Assembly: GCF_040459645.1 (NCBI RefSeq)
Contig: NZ_JARVHQ010000001.1
Location: 3,410,001-3,474,000, forward strand
Direction of reading: 5' to 3'
From: Bacillus cereus group sp. RP43
Lineage (GTDB): Bacteria > Bacillota > Bacilli > Bacillales > Bacillaceae_G
Length of the DNA stretch: 64,000 nt
In this document: one piece after another, positions 55,439 to 64,000 of the stretch
Layout of the letters: every line of letters starts with the position of its first letter
Position numbering within the stretch: the stretch's first letter is position 1
Program-made: the position numbers and the translations under genes
Notes under the pieces: model-generated
Databases searched by the model: none
What the model was told of the DNA's origin: nothing
The model's input: the letters and a program-made list of their open reading frames with translations, nothing else

Positions 55439-58400
55439 TTAAATCATAAGAATATCACGGATTTCTTCCTCCGTAATAGAAGATAACTTCTCTTCTCCTG
55501 GCTTGATAATTTCAGCGATTAAATTTTTCTTACTCTCTTGTAACTCGTGCATTTTTTCTTCAATTGTTCCATGTGCTACTAACTTAATCACTTGCACTGT
55601 ATTTTTTTGTCCCATTCGATACGCTCTATCCGCTGCTTGTTGTTCAACAGCTGGATTCCACCATAAATCATACAATATTACCGTATCTGCACCTGTTAAA
55701 TTCAAACCGGTACCACCAGCTTTTAACGAGATAAGAAATAAATCCCCTTCTCCTTCGTTAAAACGATTGCATAGTTCTACGCGTTCTTGCGCTGGTGTAC
55801 TCCCGTCTAAATAAAAGTACGGAATGGCTTGACGGTTTAATTCTCGTCCGATTATTGAAAGCATCTTCGTAAATTGAGAAAAGATAAGTATTCTCTTTCC
55901 TGTACTTCTACATTCCTCCAAAATTTCTAGAAGTTGTTCAAATTTAGCTGAACTACCTTTATAGTCATCAACAAATAAAGCAGGATGACAACAAATTTGC
56001 CGAAGCCTCGTTAAACCAGCTAAAACCCGAATTTTATTTTTACGTAACGTATCTTTATCCAAATGTTTTAACGTTTCTTCTCTTAACTTTGCTAAATAAG
56101 CGGCATAGAGCCTTTTTTGGTCCGGTAATAGTTCTGATGATTGTAAGTGCTCAATTTTTTCTGGTAGCTCCTGTAATACATCTTCCTTTAACCTTCTTAA
56201 CACGAAAGGTTTTACCCGCTTCGCAATATCTTCACGTCTTAAATCGCCGAACTCTTTTCTTCCTGGTAATAATTCTGGGAAGATGACGTGGAAGATAGAC
56301 CATAGCTCTTCTAATGAATTTTCTACCGGTGTTCCTGTTAATCCAAAACGGTACTCCGCCTGAACTGTTTTTACCGCTCTTGCAGTTTGCGTCGTATGAT
56401 TTTTAAATGCTTGTGCTTCATCAAGAAATAGCGTATGAAATGGCTGCGCATATAACCTTACATCTCTTCTCAGTAAAGGATATGACGTAATTACTACATC
56501 AAATTTCGTTACATCTTTTAAAATTTTTCGGCGCTCTTCTTGATTTCCATCTGCAATAACAGCTCTAATATGCGGAGTGAATTTTTTCAACTCGCTAAGC
56601 CAGTTGTAAACAAGGGAAGACGGAGAAACAACTAATATAGGCAGTTTCTTCTCTCGAATTTCCGGCAAAACAGAATCTATAAAAGCAATACTTTGCAACG
56701 TTTTCCCAAGTCCCATATCATCAGCTAAAATGCCACCAAAACGATAATAGGCAAGTGTTTTCAGCCACTGGAATCCGTATGTTTGATACTCTCTCATTAT
56801 TGCATCTAAGCCACTTGGCACCGCAAACTTAAGCTTTTTAGGGTTTTGAATGTTCTCTACCAATTCTTGAACGGATTCATCTAAACTTAAAACATTGCCT
56901 TCTTGCAGTGAATTCATCCATTTCACACTACGAATAAGAGGGACATCTATTTCTTCACCCTGTAAAAATTCTTTTCGAATGCTAGATTCTTTTATAAACT
57001 GATTAATGTCATTAAACTCTTTACTCTCAAGTGATAGTAGAGTACCACTTGCTAAACGATAATATTTCCGCTTCTCCTCAAGAGCAACTAATACCCCTTT
57101 AATTTCTGCCTCTGGAATACCTTTTATATCAAAGCGAAATGATAACCAATCAATTCTCTCTTTCCTTCTAACTCTTATAAGAGGAGCTGTGTCTCCTTTA
57201 TGAATTCGTAATTTGATTGCTGTCGTCGCATAAATATCAACTAAACCTTTTAACGTTGGAACAACATGATATAAAAAGTTATACTCAGCTTCTTCATTAT
57301 GCATAAAATAACCGCCTTCCGTTTTCGCAAAGGCACTTTCACGCATAATGTCTAAAATCTCTTTTTCCTTTTTCTCATCACGATTAAAAACAGACGGCTG
57401 TCCATCCTCTTCTAACGGATTAATTATGACGTTTCCATAGTGAAATTCAAGACCTGCTAATAAGCGATTTTTCACTCGATCTAAATATAATTTCGCTTTT
57501 AATGCGGGTGTTTCAACGCGATCTGATACTACCTCATCTATTCGCACAGTTCCTAGCCTCATTAACCCTGGTACAACTTTTGCTACAAAGTGCTCCATCT
57601 TATCTGCTGGAATATACAATTGGTTACTACTAGAACGATTCATCATTTTTTGTAATTCGATAAGCCGATTGCAATCCTCAGCGTTCAACTGATACAGTTT
57701 CCCTCCAAATAGAGCATAACTATACGTATCCATTACTTCTACTTGTTGTAAGCCGTCAATATAAAGTGTAAACCCACCGTTACTCCCCTTATTAAACTCA
57801 AAATGCAAAGGAAGTAATCCTTTTGAAATATGTACACCATGGAAAGATTGTCCATCTTGATTAAGTCTCACACACTCAACTTTAGAAAGTAAAGAAAGCA
57901 TATCCATCCACGAAGCTGGCGGTATTAAAATCATACTATCATCTTGTTTTGCCTGTAATTCCAGTGTATCCTCATACATTTTTTCGTTATGATACATTTT
58001 AATAAGTTGCTGAATAATCGCATCCGTTTCTTGCCTGAAGCTATGTACATCTGGTGTGTATGTAAATTCATTGGAACAATTAAAAGACTCTCTTTTCTCC
58101 ACTTTAGAAAGAAATTCTCTAATATGATTTACGAAATACGTTTTGGCAAGCTTCAACCGAACCCCAAGAAGTGCCCCACCATTTTTCGTAACTACTGGTG
58201 TACAATTAAACTCAATATCAAGTATTTCACGTGTATCAAAACGGTGTTGTTTACTTTTTGGCCTCAGTGGTTGTTCTGCAAACAACTGAAACATCCCGCT
58301 TGTTAATTGTTCATTTCCGCTCATGTTTCCGCTACTAATAGGCACCATTCCACCGGTTTGCTGATTATAATTTATTTGTATCAATACTGCCGCAACATGT

Positions 58401-58645
58401 TGACAGTATGTTTGAAAAGACGCTAACGAAGGACAACTACATTTTGCAACAACATCACCTTTTTTAGCTTTTTCTACTGTAACATGAAAATCTTCATTCC
58501 CTTTTACCGTTGCCTCGCAAATTTCTTTATTTTCATCATAATGATTTATTATTACTTTATTTGATTTATAATAAGCTTCACCTCTTTTATATGAGGTCTC
58601 TCCGCATACTTCTTTAATAATCGATTTATTTAATGTAAAACTCAT
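55439..58645 (-). CDS. SWIM-SNF2 helicase
   Basis: A 1068-residue protein: SWIM zinc finger near the N-terminus (CSCPSLASFQTYCQHVAAVLIQ), an SNF2-associated middle region, then the SNF2 ATPase (DDMGLGKTLQSIAFID for Walker A, LFLDEAQAFKN for the DEAx box, LTGTPVENSLEELW) and the C-terminal helicase half (ILIFSQFTKMLSIIG, GTGLNLTGADTVI, QAADRAYRMGQ). Such proteins move along DNA and displace bound proteins, like RapA. The role in Bacillus is unknown. Starts at 58645 with no neighbour in the same transcript. Confidence 0.94.
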   Translation of the reverse strand: MSFTLNKSIIKEVCGETSYKRGEAYYKSNKVIINHYDENKEICEATVKGNEDFHVTVEKAKKGDVVAKCSCPSLASFQTYCQHVAAVLIQINYNQQTGGMVPISSGNMSGNEQLTSGMFQLFAEQPLRPKSKQHRFDTREILDIEFNCTPVVTKNGGALLGVRLKLAKTYFVNHIREFLSKVEKRESFNCSNEFTYTPDVHSFRQETDAIIQQLIKMYHNEKMYEDTLELQAKQDDSMILIPPASWMDMLSLLSKVECVRLNQDGQSFHGVHISKGLLPLHFEFNKGSNGGFTLYIDGLQQVEVMDTYSYALFGGKLYQLNAEDCNRLIELQKMMNRSSSNQLYIPADKMEHFVAKVVPGLMRLGTVRIDEVVSDRVETPALKAKLYLDRVKNRLLAGLEFHYGNVIINPLEEDGQPSVFNRDEKKEKEILDIMRESAFAKTEGGYFMHNEEAEYNFLYHVVPTLKGLVDIYATTAIKLRIHKGDTAPLIRVRRKERIDWLSFRFDIKGIPEAEIKGVLVALEEKRKYYRLASGTLLSLESKEFNDINQFIKESSIRKEFLQGEEIDVPLIRSVKWMNSLQEGNVLSLDESVQELVENIQNPKKLKFAVPSGLDAIMREYQTYGFQWLKTLAYYRFGGILADDMGLGKTLQSIAFIDSVLPEIREKKLPILVVSPSSLVYNWLSELKKFTPHIRAVIADGNQEERRKILKDVTKFDVVITSYPLLRRDVRLYAQPFHTLFLDEAQAFKNHTTQTARAVKTVQAEYRFGLTGTPVENSLEELWSIFHVIFPELLPGRKEFGDLRREDIAKRVKPFVLRRLKEDVLQELPEKIEHLQSSELLPDQKRLYAAYLAKLREETLKHLDKDTLRKNKIRVLAGLTRLRQICCHPALFVDDYKGSSAKFEQLLEILEECRSTGKRILIFSQFTKMLSIIGRELNRQAIPYFYLDGSTPAQERVELCNRFNEGEGDLFLISLKAGGTGLNLTGADTVILYDLWWNPAVEQQAADRAYRMGQKNTVQVIKLVAHGTIEEKMHELQESKKNLIAEIIKPGEEKLSSITEEEIRDILMI

Positions 58646-59016
58646 TTTTTGACACTTCCTTAATTTAAAACCAGTTTCTCTTACTTAACATTTTACATGC
58701 TTCACGAGAAAATATAAAATGTTGGTTTAACAAAAAAGATACTTATTTATAAACACCTCAAACTGTAAGCAAATAGAGTTTCAGTACTTGTTAAAACTGC
58801 CTATTATGCAGGCGATTCTGAAAGCTTCCAGCGTAGTATTTAAATATCTTCTACATTATTCATGTAAAAGTTTTACCGGCCATCGCATCAATAATTTAAA
58901 AGATATGATTTTATGAAGAAGAGTAATAAAAGTTTTTCACACACACCATTGAGATGGATGTGCAAATTTTGATACAAGGGGCTTACTGTCTATAAAAGGA
59001 GGATAAAGTAGGTAAT
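58646..59016. other. Intergenic region, SNF2 helicase to Tet-like exporter
   Basis: About 370 bp. An AGGAGG at 58998-59003 on the plus strand is not followed by a usable start codon. No hairpin with a T run is seen; the Tet-like gene may end here without a clear intrinsic terminator. Confidence 0.6.
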
Positions 59017-60252
59017 TTACATATTTTCATGCGTGCCCTTATATAAGACTGTTATTGCGGCTACTATAAGGATAATCCCCATACAAGCAGGTGCGGCATG
59101 CCCAAGTGAAACATAAATTTGCCCTCCAATGATCGGCCCAATCATTCTTGCTAAAGCTTGAATAGATTGACTACTTCCTTGAATCCTTCCTTGTTCACTA
59201 GAATCGACAGACTTCGAGAGCATCCCATTGAATGAAGGTCCAAAGATGGAATCACCAAAACCAAATATAAACATTCCAGCGATAAGAAACGGATAAAATG
59301 AGAACAAAGCTGATGCTGCAATAAGACTATAACCTATAATCTCCGAAACCATTCCGAGAATTGCTATCTGTTTATCAGTAAGTTTTGTCAAAAGTTTTGG
59401 CATTATGAAACTTTGTGAAATGATATCTTGGAATCCCATAATTGAAAACATAAGTCCGATTAACGCAGGCTTCCAACTAAAAGTATCCATTGTAAATTGT
59501 GAAAAAATTGCCTGTAAAGATCCATTTGGTATCCAAAGTAAAAATGCTGAGACAAGTAGCCATTTTAAATTTTTCATGGAAAGTATATTTGCAAGCTGTG
59601 TAAATGGATTCAATCTTACAAAGGTAATCTCTTTCAATCTATTATTTTTGTCAAGGCTCTCAGGCATATATAAGATTCCATAAACAACATTTAATAAAGT
59701 TATTATTGCTCCAAAATACATAGGTACAGAATAACCAAACTTGGCAAGATATCCACCTATAGTTGGTCCAATGACAGTGCCTACTCCTACAACCGCACTT
59801 ACCCATCCGAAGTATTTCGTTCTTTGTTCTGGAGGAATAATATCTGCAAAATATGCGAAGATAGTGCTTATGCTCCCTCCTGTTATACCTTCTATTATGC
59901 GCCCAGCAAATAGTATCCATAGAGCTCCTCCTATGCCAAAAACTAAGTACCCGATTGCGGAACCGAAAAGGCATACTAAAAGTAATGGACGACGACCATA
60001 TTTATCACTCAAAGCTCCAAGTGCGGGAGCCGCAAAAAATACGCAGACTGCATAAACAGAAGTTAATAGCGTAACGACGACCGCTTGTTCTGCCGAATTA
60101 CTTGTATATGGCTGCACTAAAAATGGAACGACCGGTATTATAATGCAGAATCCTATTCCGCAAAGAAACACAGAGATGAGACCGAATAGTAAGGCGTGTT
60201 TATCTATGACTCGTTCCGTATTATGTTCATTATGTGATCTGAATTTGGACAT
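59017..60252 (-). CDS. Tetracycline-type MFS exporter (TetA-like, 12 helices)
   Basis: A 411-residue, twelve-helix exporter. Motif A GALSDKYGRRPLLLVCLFGSA, helix-5 GPTIGG and the general order of helices resemble TetA of the DHA1 group. It has about 20 cytoplasmic residues before helix 1. It is transcribed from a promoter covered by two MarR-type sites and follows the marR gene. The true substrate may be any drug or toxic metabolite. Confidence 0.88.
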   Translation of the reverse strand: MSKFRSHNEHNTERVIDKHALLFGLISVFLCGIGFCIIIPVVPFLVQPYTSNSAEQAVVVTLLTSVYAVCVFFAAPALGALSDKYGRRPLLLVCLFGSAIGYLVFGIGGALWILFAGRIIEGITGGSISTIFAYFADIIPPEQRTKYFGWVSAVVGVGTVIGPTIGGYLAKFGYSVPMYFGAIITLLNVVYGILYMPESLDKNNRLKEITFVRLNPFTQLANILSMKNLKWLLVSAFLLWIPNGSLQAIFSQFTMDTFSWKPALIGLMFSIMGFQDIISQSFIMPKLLTKLTDKQIAILGMVSEIIGYSLIAASALFSFYPFLIAGMFIFGFGDSIFGPSFNGMLSKSVDSSEQGRIQGSSQSIQALARMIGPIIGGQIYVSLGHAAPACMGIILIVAAITVLYKGTHENM

Positions 60253-60276
60253 TTACATTCTCTCCCCAACAGTTAT

Positions 60277-60298
60277 TTTTGTTTCCTTATCAACAAAA
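60277..60298. promoter_or_regulatory. MarR-type operator, copy 1
   Basis: TTTTGTTTCC-TTA-TCAACAAAA, an imperfect dyad with TTTTGTT/AACAAAA arms just downstream of the -10 for the exporter gene, near the transcription start. Confidence 0.65.
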
Positions 60299-60326
60299 CA
60301 ATAACTCCATTTTGTTTCCCTGTCAA
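60298..60326 (-). promoter_or_regulatory. SigA-type promoter of the Tet-like exporter
   Basis: On the minus strand TTGACA (60321-60326), 17-bp spacer, TATTGT (60298-60303). The -35 is inside operator copy 2 and the -10 abuts copy 1. Confidence 0.7.
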
Positions 60327-60331
60327 CAAAA
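60310..60331. promoter_or_regulatory. MarR-type operator, copy 2
   Basis: TTTTGTTTCC-CTG-TCAACAAAA, the same dyad 33 bp from copy 1, about three turns of the helix, so two MarR dimers could bind on one face and block the promoter. Confidence 0.65.
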
Positions 60332-60341
60332 TTACAACAAT

Positions 60342-60375
60342 AAAAAAGGCGGTCCATTCTTGGACTGCCTTTCGT
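60342..60375 (-). terminator. Terminator between marR and the exporter
   Basis: AAAGGC-GTCCA ... TGGAC-GCCTTTTTTATTG on the minus strand, after the marR stop. It separates marR from the exporter promoter. Confidence 0.8.
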
Positions 60376-60398
60376 TTCATTTTTATTTTTTGAATAGA

Positions 60399-60869
60399 TT
60401 ACGACTTAATATGTACACCTTGTTTCTTTATTTCTGTATCCAAATGTCTACTATACTTTTCCACGAAGCTAAGTATACTATCAAATTCTTCCTCGGTTAC
60501 TTGATCAAACACAACTTTATCCCGTTCTTCAAACTCTTTGTGCAGATCCTCATGTATTTTATAAATTACTTTCCCTTGTTCAGTAAGCCTAAAATAGATT
60601 TCTTTCTTATTATCCGACTTCTGATAACTTTCGATAAGGCCTTTTTTTATAAGTTTTTTAGTTATTCTACTTATGGCACCGCGAGTCATATAAAAGGACT
60701 CCGCAAGTTTTGTCACGTTAGAATCTACATTTTTTTCAATGTATTCGATACAATGTACTTCAGAAGAATTATAACCCTTAAGACTGTCTTCCATCTTATC
60801 CTTATTAAGCCAAACAATCTTATTATATAAGTCCCTGAAACCCACTATGACCTTTTCTTCTTTATTCAT
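60399..60869 (-). CDS. MarR-family transcriptional regulator
   Basis: A 156-residue MarR protein: helix-turn-helix NVTKLAESFYMTRGAISRITKKLIKKGLIE with the wing (SDNKKEIYFRLTEQGK), flanked by dimerisation helices. The frame is open to 60902, but GGAGGAGGAC before the ATG at 60869 sets the start. It probably binds the two nearby operators and represses the Tet-like exporter until a ligand releases it. Confidence 0.88.
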   Translation of the reverse strand: MNKEEKVIVGFRDLYNKIVWLNKDKMEDSLKGYNSSEVHCIEYIEKNVDSNVTKLAESFYMTRGAISRITKKLIKKGLIESYQKSDNKKEIYFRLTEQGKVIYKIHEDLHKEFEERDKVVFDQVTEEEFDSILSFVEKYSRHLDTEIKKQGVHIKS

Positions 60870-61030
60870 GTCCTGTCCTCCTCCCCGTTGGTGCATTAAC
60901 AATATTATATTTATTTTTTGTTTCTATTCCAACTCTAATTAAAAAAGAGAGTCAAAAGCATGTTAAGCACCAAGAAACTCAATGTCACTTGAACAAGACT
61001 TTGTCTACAATCTGAAACACTTATCTCTTT

Positions 61031-61963
61031 TCATTCTATCTCCATCAACCGTTTTGCCTCAAAATACAACACTTGAATAAACTTCTTCGTATTAATACGT
61101 ATATGACCAGAAGTCGCTACTTCATCTTTTGTCATTTCTGTCATCCGTTTTCTAACTATAGTAAAATCAAAAAATTTCGGAGCATAGCTTTCAAATTTCG
61201 GATTTGAAAAGTCTGTTAACCCAAGGGAAGCTAAGTGATTTAACGATTGATAAATCGCCCTTCTTACCCTTTGCTCAGATGCTTTTTTCTCTTTATCAAT
61301 ATCCGTATCTAAAGCTATATCCCCTAATTTCTTTATTGTAATATGATGGAAAATATCTTTTAATGCAGGAAATCCAAATTCAAATGTTTGTGCTTTTTCT
61401 TGTCCATATAAATATTCCAGCATACTAAGTAAATCTTTACTTCCATTCTCTCCTGCAATACCGAGTTCTGATAATAAATAGCGCCCTGAATCCGCTATTC
61501 TTTTTCCTTCTTGCATTGGCTCATTTCGAACTTGCGGCTGTTCCCACTTAAAAACGTTATTCAATGATTTTTGAATATCATGTATAGAGCGCTCTAAACG
61601 AATACGTTCCATTACTTTACGTACAACAGACACAACTTCAATTTTATTTAATGGTTTTGTAATATAATATTCAACGCCAAGTGTATACGCCTCACCAATA
61701 AGCTGTTTCGATTCAACTTGAGAAATCATAATGATTTTCCCTGTAAAAGAGGATGCAATATGGCGAACTGTTTCAATCCCATCTCGCATTGGCATTAATA
61801 AATCAATAAATAAAATATCTACTTTTTTAAAATTTAGTTGATCTGCTTCAATAAAAGCTCCATCTTCCGACTCTCCAATTACTTCTCCAAGATCGCCATC
61901 TTCAATAATTTGTGAAAGCATGGAGCGGAAAACTTCATCATCATCTACGATATAATAAAACAA
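61031..61963 (-). CDS. GlnL (YcbB)-type response regulator
   Basis: A 310-residue response regulator: receiver domain (about 1-120; YIVDDDE, phospho-acceptor Asp in LFIDLLMPMRDG, TKPLN with the conserved Lys) followed by the YcbB DNA-binding domain (about 180-305), which is characteristic of the GlnL/YcbB family. TTG start at 61963, set by AAGGAG, 3 nt after the end of the sensor kinase gene. In B. subtilis this family controls glutamine use; the target here may instead be the adjacent malic-enzyme region. Confidence 0.85.
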   Translation of the reverse strand: MFYYIVDDDEVFRSMLSQIIEDGDLGEVIGESEDGAFIEADQLNFKKVDILFIDLLMPMRDGIETVRHIASSFTGKIIMISQVESKQLIGEAYTLGVEYYITKPLNKIEVVSVVRKVMERIRLERSIHDIQKSLNNVFKWEQPQVRNEPMQEGKRIADSGRYLLSELGIAGENGSKDLLSMLEYLYGQEKAQTFEFGFPALKDIFHHITIKKLGDIALDTDIDKEKKASEQRVRRAIYQSLNHLASLGLTDFSNPKFESYAPKFFDFTIVRKRMTEMTKDEVATSGHIRINTKKFIQVLYFEAKRLMEIE

Positions 61964-61965
61964 CT

Positions 61966-63255
61966 TTATTCTCCTTCCCGCTTTAAACTGCACTCCGGTA
62001 AACAAACGATAAACTTACACCCTCCGCCAGTTTCTCGGTCTTCTAATCTCACTTCTCCACCTAGCTCTGTTACCATTTCGTTTATGTAAGAAAGTCCAAT
62101 ACCTGTTGAAGGTGTTCCCGTTTGATCATACTTTGAAGTAAACCCTGGCTTAAATACTAATTTCTTATACTTCTGTGCAATACCAGGACCATCGTCAATT
62201 ACTTCAAAGAATATATGTTTATCTCGTTTATATAGCTTAATAATAATAAGACCTCTACCCTCAATTGCTTCAACTGCATTTGCAACTAAGTTATTAAAAA
62301 TCGATAAGACCGTGTACACATGATATTCTGCATGCTCACCTTCTATATGTTCCGAAAAACGTATATCTTTTTCTAACATTTCAGCGTACTTCTCATTAAT
62401 TCTTACAATCATTTCCGCTAATTCATGTCCTTCTACATACTCAGCCACATTCTTATCTAATAACAGTTTAGATAGTCCTGCAAAAATTCTTTGATTATCC
62501 TTTTTGATTTCGTGCACTTCTCCTGCTATTTTTAATGCTGTTTTGCTATTTAAATCATCGTTCGCTTGTAAGTTTCGATATAGTTGATATGCTTCTTGTG
62601 TAATTAACTCAGCATTTTGTAACGTTTTTTTCAAATGGACAGATTCCACATATAAATTAGAGAGATACATTAAAATATTTTCATTTTCTTTTCGAACTTG
62701 TGATTCTTTTAACTTCGTTTCATATAAATTCATCATATTTAAAAAACCAAGCGCAAAGAAACTACGGAAAATAGCAATAATAATTAGTTTATTCACTTCA
62801 GAAACTGTTATCGTTGTACCAAGTACTAACATATGATAAAACGCAAGTTCAGACATACTTGCGATAATTTCAATTGTAATTCCAAGACATCCTATCACAA
62901 TTGGCTTCTGATGAAACTTATTCACCCTACAAAGCGAAAAAAGACTTCCATAAATAAAATAATAAAAGAACACAGGATAACGCAAATAAAATGATTCTGT
63001 CATATGGAATGAACCTTGCAATACCCAGTCAAGACATACACGAAATAAGACTACAGATATACCTACAAGAATACCTGCAGCTGCTGCTGGCACTCTTCTT
63101 AAAAATAGTAATAAAAAGAAGAAAAGCGGTGTCCCGAAACTAACACGAAACATATCATTAAAAGGATGAAAATTCAGCTCTCCAGCAATCGGAACAACAA
63201 CCATTAATATAATTAAAAGATACATATCTTTCTTCCATAATTGATTCCAATTCAA
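61966..63255 (-). CDS. GlnK (YcbA)-type sensor histidine kinase
   Basis: A 429-residue membrane sensor kinase: about six hydrophobic segments in the first 185 residues, then a coiled linker, the phospho-acceptor His in GEVHEIKKDNQRI, the N-box NNLVANAVEAI, DDGPGI and GTPSTGIGLSYINEMV of the ATPase domain. The frame reaches a GTG at 63264 that overlaps the SD; TTG at 63255 has AGGAAG at good spacing and is preferred. Partner of the response regulator downstream. No external ligand domain is visible, so the membrane part itself may sense. Confidence 0.87.
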   Translation of the reverse strand: MNWNQLWKKDMYLLIILMVVVPIAGELNFHPFNDMFRVSFGTPLFFFLLLFLRRVPAAAAGILVGISVVLFRVCLDWVLQGSFHMTESFYLRYPVFFYYFIYGSLFSLCRVNKFHQKPIVIGCLGITIEIIASMSELAFYHMLVLGTTITVSEVNKLIIIAIFRSFFALGFLNMMNLYETKLKESQVRKENENILMYLSNLYVESVHLKKTLQNAELITQEAYQLYRNLQANDDLNSKTALKIAGEVHEIKKDNQRIFAGLSKLLLDKNVAEYVEGHELAEMIVRINEKYAEMLEKDIRFSEHIEGEHAEYHVYTVLSIFNNLVANAVEAIEGRGLIIIKLYKRDKHIFFEVIDDGPGIAQKYKKLVFKPGFTSKYDQTGTPSTGIGLSYINEMVTELGGEVRLEDRETGGGCKFIVCLPECSLKREGE

Positions 63256-63292
63256 AGGTGCCACTTCCTATGCTTTTTTTCAATTGTAAAAG

Positions 63293-63325
63293 TGAAAGCC
63301 CGCTTATAATTATAAACGGGCTTTA
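63293..63325 (-). terminator. Terminator after the malic-enzyme gene
   Basis: AAAGCCCGTTTATA ... TATAAGCGGGCTTT on the minus strand, directly after the stop. Confidence 0.85.
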
Positions 63326-63328
63326 TTT

Positions 63329-64000
63329 CTATATTCTAACCTTTTCTACCGCTTTTATTTGGCGATACTCCGGTTCCCATATTGCTTCTTTTACTGCAAT
63401 CTTAATATCGTCATCACTTAAGTTCTCTCTAGCAACACCTTCTGCAACTGCAACTTTCGCTACTTCAATCGCAACCAGTTCAGAGATATTACGTAACTCT
63501 TCAACTTCTGGCAAAATAGGCGCTCCTGGCTGACTTGTATCTACCATACTTGCAACTGCTTCTGCTGCTGCTGCGAACATTCCATCCGTCATGACGCTTG
63601 CACGAACAACAATTGTACCAAGACCTAGTCCTGGGAAAATAAGTGCGTTATTTGACTGTCCAATCACATACGTTACACCGTTATATGTAACCGGTTCAAA
63701 CGGACTTCCTGTTGCAACTAATGCTTTTCCTTCTGTCCACTCGATTAAATCCGCTGGTTTCGCTTCAGCAAGTGGCGTTGGATTCGACATTGGTAAAATG
63801 ATTGGTCTTTCTACGTGAGAAGCCATTTCTTTAATAATTTCCTCTTTAAATGCGCCCGCAACAGTAGATGTACCAATTAAAATTGTCGGTTTTACATGTT
63901 TCACAACCTCAGCAAGTCCGATCACATCATTTTGTTTCCAATCACTTACTTCAGCTTCTTTTCTTGCATATGGAATTTGGAAATCAAGAAGATTTTCCAT
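63329..64000 (-). CDS. NAD-dependent malic enzyme, C-terminal part (cut by window edge)
   Basis: The last 223 residues of a malic enzyme: VKPTILIGTSTVAGAF, PIILPMSNPTPLAEAKPADL, ATGSPFEPV, IGQSNNALIFPGLGLG, matching the long NAD-malic (MaeA/MalS) type of Bacillus (about 560-580 residues), which converts malate to pyruvate and CO2. The frame is open to base 64000, so the gene starts outside. It is followed by the GlnK/GlnL pair. Confidence 0.92.
   Translation of the reverse strand: MENLLDFQIPYARKEAEVSDWKQNDVIGLAEVVKHVKPTILIGTSTVAGAFKEEIIKEMASHVERPIILPMSNPTPLAEAKPADLIEWTEGKALVATGSPFEPVTYNGVTYVIGQSNNALIFPGLGLGTIVVRASVMTDGMFAAAAEAVASMVDTSQPGAPILPEVEELRNISELVAIEVAKVAVAEGVARENLSDDDIKIAVKEAIWEPEYRQIKAVEKVRI

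Noticed and set aside
58998..59016. AGGAGG on the plus strand before the end of the Tet-like gene
   Set aside because: No ATG, GTG or TTG at suitable distance opens a frame of useful length.

Overview
The window is a chromosomal segment of a low-G+C Firmicute, almost certainly the Bacillus cereus group. The evidence is the AT-rich sequence, strong AGGAGG-type ribosome sites, T-box and L-box RNA leaders, SLH-anchored cell-wall hydrolases, a FusB-type EF-G-binding protein, CD3324 and DUF3934 small proteins, and a hairpin repeat of the kind scattered through that group. No rRNA, tRNA, prophage, insertion sequence or CRISPR array was seen. Product names come from reading motifs and family resemblance, not from database searches.

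Layout. 0-13 kb: a CapA-like protein; ilvD-ilvA behind an isoleucine T-box; an SDR; msrA; two tiny membrane-protein genes; a seven-repeat RCC1-like protein; a FusB-type protein; a DUF421 membrane protein; a CD3324 HTH protein; a NodB-type deacetylase; and an NSS-family transporter behind a T-box leader whose antiterminator/terminator module is present three times. 13-27 kb: a MurJ/SpoVB-type flippase, a nucleotidyltransferase, a GNAT, an Fsr-type exporter with cysK, hflX behind a long leader with an upstream ORF carrying an Arg-Leu-Arg motif, a TIMP/NTR-like surface protein, fabH with a FapR-like site, two MFS exporters, one of them with a PadR repressor behind a large palindrome, and a PPK2 kinase.

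27-40.4 kb is the most coherent accessory system: a complete apparent N-acetylgalactosamine/galactosamine catabolic cluster. An ABC importer (lipoprotein, two permeases, and an MsmX/UgpC ATPase encoded separately) would feed a ROK kinase, a NagA/AgaA deacetylase, an AgaS deaminase/isomerase, a tagatose-6-phosphate kinase and a tagatose-bisphosphate aldolase, ending in triose phosphates. A HutC-type GntR regulator, a PucR-type regulator, a Gfo/Idh/MocA protein with a cysteine cluster, a cre-like site and four copies of a shared 13-bp element complete it.

40-64 kb: small secreted and hypothetical proteins, a MefA/EntS-type MFS, two SLH-anchored peptidoglycan hydrolases, a NUDIX hydrolase, a YndJ/DUF4166/DoxX-like membrane operon, a lysine riboswitch with lysC (including an internal start for a small subunit), a VOC protein, an XRE regulator broken by a small deletion, asnA behind an asparagine T-box, a DUF3934 protein, a large SWIM-SNF2 helicase, a Tet-like exporter under twin MarR-type operators with its marR gene, a GlnK/GlnL-type two-component system, and the 3' end of a malic enzyme gene cut by the window edge.

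The main themes are RNA-level control of amino-acid genes (Ile, Phe, Asn and Lys sensors), drug export and ribosome protection under dedicated regulators, and cell-envelope remodelling. The strongest leads are the triple T-box module, the hflX double attenuator, the GalNAc cluster with its shared operator, and the hairpin that separates the SD from the start codon in front of the SLH-glucosaminidase gene.
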